Under the pieces are notes generated by a model. It saw only the letters and a program-made list of their open reading frames with translations, searched no databases and was not told where the DNA came from. Made by a program: the position numbers and the translations under genes. From the NCBI GenBank assembly GCA_045613065.1, contig JAZLAH010000002.1:1-9517 (forward strand): a DNA stretch of 9,517 nucleotides, given 5' to 3'. Shown one piece after another: positions 1 to 5,359 of the stretch. Position 1 is the first letter of the stretch; every line of letters begins with the position of its first letter. This DNA is from Fimenecus sp045613065. GTDB taxonomy: Bacteria > Bacillota > Clostridia > Oscillospirales > Acutalibacteraceae.

Positions 1-180
1 TATATAATTTATATTAATTAATCTATATTCCATTAGTTAAATCGTCGTATCTATATATAATTTAGTTGATATTTTATACTGATTAACTTTACATATTCTA
101 TTATGGCATTAATATAGTTAAACTTTATTAATTCAAAAATCATTAACATAAATTTATATCAAATTAATAATCAATAAAAT
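1..180. other. AT-rich intergenic leader, no gene seen
   Basis: By hand count only 26 of these 180 bases are G or C. I find no credible coding frame on either strand, no tRNA-like fold and no clear terminator. An 11-base string (TATATAATTTA) occurs at 1-11 and again at 54-64, but with this base composition that could be chance. The region must hold the promoter of the recombinase gene that follows. There are too many TATAAT-like strings to pick one with confidence. Confidence 0.5.
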
Positions 181-195
181 GTGAAACAGTTTCAC
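181..195. repeat. Perfect 15-bp palindrome before the recombinase RBS
   Basis: The sequence GTGAAAC-A-GTTTCAC has 7-bp arms around a single central A. It ends directly against the GGGAGG ribosome binding site of the recombinase gene. As DNA it could be an operator for a dimeric repressor. As RNA it would form a short 6-bp hairpin with a CAG loop next to the Shine-Dalgarno. It is not flanked by a T-tract, so it is not a terminator. Function is inferred from position only. Confidence 0.45.
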
Positions 196-201
196 GGGAG
201 G
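196..201 (+). promoter_or_regulatory. Ribosome binding site of the recombinase gene
   Basis: GGGAGG lies 11 bases before the ATG at 213, a slightly long spacing. No other in-frame start has a comparable site, so it supports ATG 213 as the start. Confidence 0.7.
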
Positions 202-212
202 CGTTGTAAGAA

Positions 213-1202
213 ATGAAAAAAATAAATTTTGTAGGTTTACCAATTATAATTAAGGATTTTTTAGTATACCTTGATGTAATTAAAAATAAATCAACATTAA
301 CTATTGAAGAATATAGTTCTGATTTACGATTATTCTTTAAATTCCTTAAATATTACAGAGGTTTAGTCCCCTCTTCAATTGATTTTGATGAAATTGAGAT
401 ATTGGATATTAATGATGAATTTGTAAGAAGTGTTACTTTGAATGATGCTTACGCCTTCCTCTCCTACTGTAAAAATGAAAGAGAAAATCAGGAAGCAGCA
501 CGTGCAAGAAAAGTATCTTGTTTACGAACATTTTTTAAATATCTTGATAAACAAAAAAATATAATAGATGATAATCCTATGGAAGTTTTAGACTCTCCAA
601 GATTAAAAAAATCTCTCCCCAAGTATCTGACACTTGAAGAGAGTATTAAACTATTGAAATCTGTTGATGGTAAGCATAAAGAGAGAGATTATTGTATTCT
701 TGTGTTTTTCTTGAATTGTGGACTTCGTCTGTCTGAATTGGTTAGTTTAAATTATAACGATATTCGTGATGACAATACTTTGAGAGTAACTGGTAAAGGT
801 AATAAAGAACGAACAATTTACCTTAATAATGCTTGTCTTGATGCTTATGCTCAATATATGGCTGTAAGACCTGTTGATGGTGTACCTGCAACAGATAGAA
901 ACGCACTTTTTTTAAGTAACAGAAACAAGAGAATTAGCCCTAAAACGGTTCAGCATATCGTCTATGATTGCCTTGAAAAATGTGGTTTAGAAGGCTATTC
1001 TGTCCATAAATTAAGACATACTGCAGCAACATTAATGTATCAACATGGCAACGTTGATGTTCTTATATTAAAAGATATATTAGGTCATGAAAATTTAGGA
1101 ACAACCGAAATTTATACTCATATAGTTGATGAACAATTGAAGAAAGCATCCGAATCTAATCCACTTTCTAATATAAAAATCAATAATTCTAATGAAGATT
1201 AA
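213..1202 (+). CDS. Tyrosine recombinase, XerC/XerD-like
   Basis: This is a 329-residue site-specific recombinase of the tyrosine (phage integrase/Xer) family. An N-terminal SAM-like core-binding domain spans about residues 10-115 and the catalytic domain about 135-310. The catalytic residues are visible: Arg172 in GLRLSEL, Lys195 in GKGNKER, His265 and Arg268 in HKLRH, His292 in LGHENL, and nucleophile Tyr301 in EIYTHI. Family members cut and rejoin DNA through a 3'-phosphotyrosine; Xer proteins resolve chromosome dimers at dif. The protein is somewhat longer than typical XerC/D (about 300), with extra residues around 50-75. No att site, excisionase or phage gene lies beside it. A SpoIIM-family gene is next door; spoIIM and xerD are also near each other in Bacillus subtilis, which favours a housekeeping Xer over an integrase. 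Which Xer paralogue it is cannot be told. The 3' end overlaps the convergent SpoIIM gene by 14 bp. Confidence 0.9.
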   Translation: MKKINFVGLPIIIKDFLVYLDVIKNKSTLTIEEYSSDLRLFFKFLKYYRGLVPSSIDFDEIEILDINDEFVRSVTLNDAYAFLSYCKNERENQEAARARKVSCLRTFFKYLDKQKNIIDDNPMEVLDSPRLKKSLPKYLTLEESIKLLKSVDGKHKERDYCILVFFLNCGLRLSELVSLNYNDIRDDNTLRVTGKGNKERTIYLNNACLDAYAQYMAVRPVDGVPATDRNALFLSNRNKRISPKTVQHIVYDCLEKCGLEGYSVHKLRHTAATLMYQHGNVDVLILKDILGHENLGTTEIYTHIVDEQLKKASESNPLSNIKINNSNED

Positions 1203-1830
1203 ATTTATTAGCTAATGTAACTATTAAAAATGAATTGATAGCAATACAGCTAATATTTATTCCAAATAGCACAGCATATCGTAAAACATACAGCCTGATT
1301 GAAATATTATCGGCTATATTTCTTTTTGTCAATGTATTTAAAATATATTTACTCATATAAACACTTTCGTTTGCGGCATATATTAATGAAGTTGTTGTAA
1401 CTACAAACAATGGATATAATAAAATAAGAGAAAATAGAATCCCTTTTAAATCATACTCACAGTACATATATGAGCTAAGATATCCAACAAATGAATTCTT
1501 AATTATTATTGGAATGATAGTTAATGGTGTTCCAACAATACTTGTTCCTAAGAAAAACATGATTAAGAAAAAGATTATATCATTTTTAATGTATTCAACA
1601 AAAACTTCAAGATAAGTACCACTTTGAATTCTATCAATAATATTATTACAGATTGATACTATGTATTCATTACAATTAGATTTATAAATAATACATCCAA
1701 GAAGAATGGATATAATCGCTATTATTAAATATATAATTTTAATTATATCTGAATTTATAATATTAATTGAATTTTTTGGTATCTCAATTTTTGTTTTATG
1801 CATTTTTCTTAAACTTATAACTTTTGTCAT
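1189..1830 (-). CDS. spoIIM: SpoIIM-family (stage II sporulation protein M-like) membrane protein
   Basis: This 213-residue integral membrane protein has a basic N-terminus and hydrophobic segments at about 29-48, 84-111, 128-153 and 183-206. The diagnostic stretch is about 93-117, where FLGTSIVGTPL is followed by a hydrophobic run ending in KNSFVGY; this matches the glycine-rich core of SpoIIM proteins. In Bacillus, SpoIIM works with SpoIID and SpoIIP as a peptidoglycan-remodelling complex during forespore engulfment. Neither SpoIID nor SpoIIP is in this window, so a sporulation role is inferred from family only. The start ATG is preceded by AAAGGA on the - strand (plus 1838-1844), 7 bases away. 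It lies 18 bp after the TIGR04086-like gene and is probably cotranscribed with it. The TAG stop lies inside the 3' end of the convergent recombinase gene. A more general member of the wider DUF95/SpoIIM family is the alternative. Confidence 0.72.
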   Translation of the reverse strand: MTKVISLRKMHKTKIEIPKNSINIINSDIIKIIYLIIAIISILLGCIIYKSNCNEYIVSICNNIIDRIQSGTYLEVFVEYIKNDIIFFLIMFFLGTSIVGTPLTIIPIIIKNSFVGYLSSYMYCEYDLKGILFSLILLYPLFVVTTTSLIYAANESVYMSKYILNTLTKRNIADNISIRLYVLRYAVLFGINISCIAINSFLIVTLANKFNLH

Positions 1831-1848
1831 ATAATCATTCCTTTAATA

Positions 1849-2262
1849 TTATTTTCTTCTTTTTATATTAGAACTTACAATTCCACCAATAACACATAAT
1901 ACAACAATAAATACCAATATAATTATTGAATAAACAGATAAATTACCACTAGAAGCGAGTAACATAATTGATAATATAACTATTGAGAATGGTAACGAGC
2001 AAATCAATCCCGAAATTAATCCTTTAAAATTTAATAATTTACTTGCTGTAAATCCACAAGCAAAAGCGCCTGATAAAACAGATATGATAAAATATAAACT
2101 AATAAATTTTGATATTTCTGGAGATTTAGATAGTATATATGAAAAGAAAATAGATAAAAGTATAGAAATTAAAATACCAATTAAACATGAAACCGACATT
2201 CCAAGTACACTTTTAATTGGTGCGCTGAGTTCAAGATGTCTTTTTGTTCTTTTTTTAACCAT
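1849..2262 (-). CDS. Small four-helix membrane protein, TIGR04086-like
   Basis: Using the ATG at 2262 gives 137 residues: a basic N-terminus (VKKRTKRH), then four hydrophobic segments at about 24-45, 57-75, 80-103 and 110-130, and a basic tail ending KRRK. Size, topology and the SGAFACGF-type glycine motif in the second helix resemble the TIGR04086/YrzE membrane family of Firmicutes, whose function is unknown. The position after yajC supports that assignment. An upstream in-frame ATG at 2283 would add seven residues, but it lies at the loop of a terminator hairpin and has no Shine-Dalgarno. The ATG at 2262 has GAGGG at a normal distance, so I prefer it. The gene probably forms a pair with the SpoIIM-like gene 18 bp downstream. 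I saw no convincing promoter between it and yajC. Confidence 0.7.
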   Translation of the reverse strand: MVKKRTKRHLELSAPIKSVLGMSVSCLIGILISILLSIFFSYILSKSPEISKFISLYFIISVLSGAFACGFTASKLLNFKGLISGLICSLPFSIVILSIMLLASSGNLSVYSIIILVFIVVLCVIGGIVSSNIKRRK

Positions 2263-2298
2263 AAAAAAATCCCTCACATTCATTTAAGAATATGAGGG
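2263..2298 (-). terminator. Intrinsic terminator after yajC, overlapping the next gene's RBS
   Basis: Read on the - strand, CCCTCATATTC pairs with GAATGTGAGGG through 11 bp (one G-T pair) around a TTAAAT loop. It is followed by ATTTTTTT. The stem starts 20 bp after the yajC stop. The 3' arm carries GAGGG, which is also the best Shine-Dalgarno for the TIGR04086-like gene whose ATG follows the T-tract at once. Confidence 0.85.
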
Positions 2299-2318
2299 AA
2301 ACTTTATTTTTATGATAA

Positions 2319-2732
2319 TTATTCAGCGTCTTTCTTTGACTTTTTTGCTTTCTTTTCCTGCATTGCAGCTTTAGCAGCTTCACGCTCTGCCTGAATTTTT
2401 TCATTAGCAGTGTGGTTTGTCTGAATAGCGTATTTCTTAAACTTAATTTTAACTCTATCAGAACCTGTTTCGATAATAATAGAATCATCTTTTACAGAAA
2501 CAACTTTACCACAAATACCACCGATTGTTGTGATTTCATCACCAATCTGTGTATTTTCGCGGATTTCCTGTTCCATTTTCTGCTGTTTTTTCTGTGGTCT
2601 GATTGTAAAGAAATACATTGCTGCAAAAAGAGCAACCATCATTATAATCATTGACATTGAGCCACCCTGTGCACCTTCAGCGCCTTCAGCACCTGTTGCT
2701 GTTGTCATAGCAAATGTTAAAAATTCACTCAT
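2319..2732 (-). CDS. yajC: YajC, preprotein translocase accessory subunit
   Basis: YajC is a single-pass membrane protein that associates with SecDF and the SecYEG translocon. This 137-residue protein has a short Ala/Gly-rich N-terminal segment and one membrane helix at about 26-43. The family signature IRPQKKQ follows at 44-50. Then comes a small cytoplasmic beta domain containing GDEITTIGGICGKVVSV (64-80), and a Lys/Ala-rich, probably helical tail at 108-137. The tail is longer than in E. coli YajC (about 110 residues). The start is fixed by GGAGG (plus 2742-2746) ahead of the ATG. It follows tgt, an order conserved in many bacteria (queA-tgt-yajC), but here a 103-bp gap with a promoter-like pair separates them. 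secD and secF, often next, are absent; two unrelated-looking membrane genes follow instead. Confidence 0.93.
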   Translation of the reverse strand: MSEFLTFAMTTATGAEGAEGAQGGSMSMIIMMVALFAAMYFFTIRPQKKQQKMEQEIRENTQIGDEITTIGGICGKVVSVKDDSIIIETGSDRVKIKFKKYAIQTNHTANEKIQAEREAAKAAMQEKKAKKSKKDAE

Positions 2733-2773
2733 TTTAAAATTCCTCCAAGAATAATTTTATAAATAACTTTTTA

Positions 2774-2802
2774 ATTATACATAAATAATGTTTATTTTGC
2801 AA
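2774..2802 (-). promoter_or_regulatory. Probable sigma-A promoter of yajC
   Basis: On the - strand, TTGCAA (plus 2797-2802) and a perfect TATAAT (plus 2774-2779) are separated by exactly 17 bp. The expected transcript start is about 35 bases before the yajC ATG. The -35 is a partial match (4 of 6), and the area is AT-rich, so chance is possible. Confidence 0.5.
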
Positions 2803-2837
2803 TATATTTTACAAAATTTAGCAAATAAATATTATTT
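2783..2837. repeat. AT-rich inverted repeat between tgt and yajC
   Basis: AAATAATGTTTATTTTGC (2783-2800) is a near-perfect reverse complement of GCAAATAAATATTATTT (2821-2837), with one mismatch and one single-base gap, around a 20-base loop. The right arm reaches the tgt stop codon and the left arm carries the -35 of the yajC promoter. There is no clean T-tract, so it is not a standard terminator. It may slow transcription leaving tgt or may be a chance product of AT richness. Confidence 0.4.
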
Positions 2838-3966
2838 ATATACGTGTGTCTAATCTGTCAACATATTTGTTATAGAGCTCCTCAAATGTATCGTTATCCA
2901 AAGCATCTCTTATTTTCTGCATTAAGTTATTATAAAAATACAAATTATGCATTACACAAAGTCTCATTGCTAAAATTTCTTGAGCCTTAAAAAGATGTCT
3001 AACATACGCCCTAGAATGTTTTTGACAAGTAGGGCAATTACATTCTGGGTCGATAGGTAAATCATCTTTTTCATATTTTTTATTATTAATATTAATAATA
3101 CCTGCATCAGTAAAAAGGTGACCATGACGAGCATTTCTGCTTGGCATTACGCAATCGAAAAGGTCCACTCCCCTTTTAACTGCTTCAAGAATATTTCCGG
3201 GAGTTCCAACGCCCATAAGATATCTTATTTTATCAGCAGGCATATGTGGTTCGACAGCAGAAATGATACGATACATATCTTCTTTTGGCTCACCAACAGC
3301 AAGTCCACCGATTGCATATCCATCAAGGTCAAGTTTAGCAATCTTTTTCATATGCTCCACACGTAAATCATCAAAAGTACAGCCCTGATTAATGCCAAAA
3401 AGTAACTGATTCTTATTAATTGTTTCTGGTAAAGAATTAAGTCGTTCCATTTCTGCTTTACATCTAATAAGCCATCTTGTTGTTCTTTCGCAAGACTGTT
3501 TTGAATATTCATATTTTGCAGGATTTTCAACACATTCATCAAAAGCCATTGCTATTGTTGAACCGAGATTTGATTGAATCTGCATACTTTCTTCAGGTCC
3601 CATAAATATTTTATGACCATCAATGTGTGAAGAAAAATATACACCTTCTTCTTTTATTTTTCTTAATGCAGAAAGTGAAAAGACCTGAAATCCACCACTG
3701 TCAGTTAATATAGGACCATTCCAACCAGTGAATTTATGAAGGCCACCCATTTCTTTTACAAGTGTGTCTGTTGGTCTTAAATGAAGATGGTAAGTGTTAC
3801 ATAACTGAACCTGACAATCAATGTCTTTTAGGTCATAAGCAGAAACACCACCTTTGATTGCACCTTGTGTAGCAACATTCATAAAAGCAGGTGTTTGAAC
3901 AGTACCATGAACGGTTACAAATTCACCTCTTCGTGCATTTCCATTTTTTTTTATAAGTTTATACAT
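2836..3966 (-). CDS. tgt: tRNA-guanine transglycosylase (bacterial Tgt)
   Basis: Tgt exchanges guanine at wobble position 34 of Asn, Asp, His and Tyr tRNAs for the queuosine precursor preQ1. This 376-residue protein is full length for the bacterial family and looks intact. Visible features are the base-binding LTDSGGFQ motif with Asp89, AFDEC with Asp143, the GGLAVGE loop at 220-226, and the nucleophile Asp271 in LFDCVMPSRNARHG. The zinc site is CNCPTC (Cys309, Cys311, Cys314) plus His340. The start has AAGGAG (plus 3972-3978 region) overlapping the queA stop codon, so translation of the pair may be coupled. queA lies nine bases upstream and supplies the next enzyme of the pathway. Some clostridial Tgt proteins insert queuine rather than preQ1; the presence of queA argues for preQ1 here. 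Confidence 0.96.
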   Translation of the reverse strand: MYKLIKKNGNARRGEFVTVHGTVQTPAFMNVATQGAIKGGVSAYDLKDIDCQVQLCNTYHLHLRPTDTLVKEMGGLHKFTGWNGPILTDSGGFQVFSLSALRKIKEEGVYFSSHIDGHKIFMGPEESMQIQSNLGSTIAMAFDECVENPAKYEYSKQSCERTTRWLIRCKAEMERLNSLPETINKNQLLFGINQGCTFDDLRVEHMKKIAKLDLDGYAIGGLAVGEPKEDMYRIISAVEPHMPADKIRYLMGVGTPGNILEAVKRGVDLFDCVMPSRNARHGHLFTDAGIININNKKYEKDDLPIDPECNCPTCQKHSRAYVRHLFKAQEILAMRLCVMHNLYFYNNLMQKIRDALDNDTFEELYNKYVDRLDTRI

Positions 3967-3975
3967 AATTACTCC

Positions 3976-5004
3976 TTAATATATGAACATACAATCTCCA
4001 AAACTGAAAAATCTGTATTTTTCAGCGACGGCTGTTTCATATGCATTTAAAACTTTTTCTCGGTTATATAACGCAGAAACGAGCATTATAAGTGTACTTT
4101 CAGGTAAATGAAAATTCGTTAATAATGCATCAATACACTTGAATTCATATCCTGGATAAATAAAAATACTTGTCCAGTCATCGAATTCTTTCATTTCGCC
4201 TTGGCTTTGCATAACACTTTCAAGTGTACGGCAACATGTTGTTCCAACGCCAATAACTCTGCCACCGTTCCTTTTTGTTTTATTAATTAAATCTGCAGTT
4301 TCTTTTGGAATATGATAGTGTTCCGAGTGCATTTCATGGTCTTCAATATTTTCAGCTTTTACAGGACGGAATGTACCAATTCCCACATGTAATGTAACGT
4401 AACCAATTTCAATACCTTTTTCCTGAATTTTAGCCATTATTTCATCTGTAAAATGCAAACCTGCAGTTGGTGCAGCAGCTGAACCTAATTCTTTAGAGTA
4501 TACAGTCTGGTATCGTTCTTTATCTTCTAACTTTTCAGTAATATAATGAGGCAATGGCATTTCACCAACTTTATCCAATACCTCATAAATATTAGTTGCA
4601 TCGTAACTGAATTTAGCAATACGATTACCATTATCAAGTATTTCTTCGATTTTACAAGAAAGAATTCCATCGCCAAATGAAAATTCTGTATTAATTTTTG
4701 CTCTTTTTCCAGGACCTGTAATGGTTTCCCATCGGTCATTACCGAGATTGTTTAAAAGCAAAAATTCCACAACAGCTCCTGTATCTTTTTTTATACCATA
4801 AATTCGAGCAGGAAGAACACGTGTATTATTTAAAATTAAACAGTCACCCGGTTTTAAATAATCAATAAAATTGTAAAAATGTTTGTGTTCAATTGTGTTG
4901 TCATTTCTTGATAAAACCATCATTTTTGAATGGTCACGAGGCTCGATTGGAGTCTGAGCAATCAATTCTTTGGGCAAATCGTAGTAAAAATCAGATTTTT
5001 TCAT
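3976..5004 (-). CDS. queA: S-adenosylmethionine:tRNA ribosyltransferase-isomerase (QueA)
   Basis: QueA transfers and rearranges the ribosyl part of S-adenosylmethionine onto preQ1 in tRNA, giving epoxyqueuosine, the step after Tgt. The 342-residue length is typical. Family motifs are all present: LILNNTRVLPAR (56-67), VGEMPLPHYI (146-155), GSAAAPTAGLHFT (174-186), LHVGIGTFRPV (205-215), TNFHLPESTLIMLVSA (296-311) and RFFSFGDCMFI (331-341). The frame stays open a further 40 codons upstream to 5124, but that part crosses the divergent lysine riboswitch and is not conserved QueA sequence. The ATG at 5004, with GGAG (plus 5012-5015) seven bases upstream, opens with the normal QueA N-terminus (KSDFYYDLPKELIAQ). 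It is the first gene of a queA-tgt unit. Confidence 0.96.
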   Translation of the reverse strand: MKKSDFYYDLPKELIAQTPIEPRDHSKMMVLSRNDNTIEHKHFYNFIDYLKPGDCLILNNTRVLPARIYGIKKDTGAVVEFLLLNNLGNDRWETITGPGKRAKINTEFSFGDGILSCKIEEILDNGNRIAKFSYDATNIYEVLDKVGEMPLPHYITEKLEDKERYQTVYSKELGSAAAPTAGLHFTDEIMAKIQEKGIEIGYVTLHVGIGTFRPVKAENIEDHEMHSEHYHIPKETADLINKTKRNGGRVIGVGTTCCRTLESVMQSQGEMKEFDDWTSIFIYPGYEFKCIDALLTNFHLPESTLIMLVSALYNREKVLNAYETAVAEKYRFFSFGDCMFIY

Positions 5005-5011
5005 AGAGTTT

Positions 5012-5015
5012 CTCC
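5012..5015 (-). promoter_or_regulatory. Ribosome binding site that fixes the queA start
   Basis: GGAG on the - strand lies 7 bases before the ATG at 5004. It decides against the longer open frame that reaches 5124 through the riboswitch. Confidence 0.7.
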
Positions 5016-5043
5016 GTAAAAATATAGAAAATGTTAAAAATGT

Positions 5044-5072
5044 TTGACACAAAGGCTCTATAATGGTATTAT
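5044..5072 (+). promoter_or_regulatory. Sigma-A promoter of the lysine operon
   Basis: A perfect TTGACA (5044-5049) and TATTAT (5067-5072, one mismatch to TATAAT) are 17 bp apart. The predicted start, about 5079, coincides with the 5' strand of the riboswitch P1 helix, as expected for an L-box leader. A second TATAAT at 5059-5064 is only 9 bp from the -35, which is too close. Confidence 0.8.
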
Positions 5073-5075
5073 ATA

Positions 5076-5245
5076 AGAGCGATTGAGGTGCAATAAAAAT
5101 AAGTATCGCTTTTGAAACTCCCAAGAGTTTTTGAGATAGCGTGGAAGGGTTTGTTGCCGAAGAGAAACAGAGCTTGGGGAATGTTTATTCTGGTTGTATT
5201 ATTAACAGTAATGCAACTGTCATCATAACTGTGATGGAGTGCTTT
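5076..5245 (+). ncRNA. Lysine riboswitch (L-box) aptamer
   Basis: The leader carries conserved L-box elements in the right order: GAGGTGC (5085-5091), AGTA (5102-5105), GGAAGGG then GCCGAAG (5156-5162), CTGG (5190-5193), TGCAACTGTCATC (5212-5224) and TGGAGTGCT (5235-5243). A P1 helix can form between 5076-5083 and 5238-5245, including G-T pairs and one mismatch. A P4 helix of 9 bp forms between GTTGTATTA and TAATGCAAC, and a short P5 between CATCA and TGATG. These RNAs bind L-lysine and, in Firmicutes, usually end transcription when lysine is abundant. The location before asd-dapA-dapB fits exactly. P2 and P3 were only partly traced by eye. Confidence 0.9.
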
Positions 5246-5246
5246 C

Positions 5247-5271
5247 GTATTATGACATAAGTCCGTAATAC
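5247..5271 (+). promoter_or_regulatory. Linker hairpin between aptamer and terminator
   Basis: GTATTA (5247-5252) pairs with TAATAC (5266-5271), and GAC (5254-5256) with GTC (5261-5263), giving a small hairpin in the expression platform. It sits where the antiterminator of lysine leaders usually forms. Its exact role, antiterminator part or spacer, is not clear from reading alone. Confidence 0.45.
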
Positions 5272-5284
5272 TTTGTATTTTAAT

Positions 5285-5318
5285 TCAGTAATGGTGGCAA
5301 AATCATTACTGATTTTTT
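5285..5318 (+). terminator. Riboswitch-controlled intrinsic terminator
   Basis: TCAGTAATG (5285-5293) pairs perfectly with CATTACTGA (5304-5312) around a 10-base loop, followed by six T residues (5313-5318). It lies 41 bases before the asd start, between the aptamer and the first gene, as expected for a transcriptional lysine switch. Confidence 0.88.
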
Positions 5319-5324
5319 ATAACG

Positions 5325-5341
5325 AATGATATAATATCATT
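5325..5341. repeat. Perfect 17-bp palindrome before the asd RBS
   Basis: AATGATAT-A-ATATCATT has 8-bp arms around one A and ends four bases before the asd GGAGG. It also contains TATAAT (5330-5335), but no good -35 lies 16-18 bp upstream. It could be an operator, a weak hairpin near the ribosome site, or chance in AT-rich DNA. Confidence 0.4.
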
Positions 5342-5359
5342 ATTTGGAGGTAATTTCAA

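Noticed and set aside
1..1202. Mobile element or integrated phage with an attachment site
   Set aside because: The recombinase has no excisionase, phage or transfer genes nearby, and no direct repeat resembling an att site was seen. Its neighbourhood fits a housekeeping Xer.
2263..2283. Start of the TIGR04086-like gene at the ATG at 2283
   Set aside because: This ATG lies at the loop of the terminator hairpin without a Shine-Dalgarno. The ATG at 2262 is preceded by GAGGG.
2084..2754. Small + strand open frames at 2084-2287, 2412-2654 and 2530-2754
   Set aside because: All are antisense to yajC or the TIGR04086-like gene, lack clear ribosome sites and show no family resemblance.
5059..5064. 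TATAAT at 5059-5064 as -10 of the lysine promoter
   Set aside because: It lies only 9 bp from TTGACA. TATTAT at 5067-5072 has the ideal 17-bp spacing.
5012..5080. PreQ1 riboswitch before queA
   Set aside because: The leader between queA and the divergent promoter is short and shows no preQ1 aptamer motif that I can recognise.
5005..5124. A longer queA reading frame starting at 5124
   Set aside because: The 40 extra residues are encoded opposite the lysine promoter and aptamer and do not resemble QueA. The ATG at 5004 has a good RBS and the normal QueA N-terminus.
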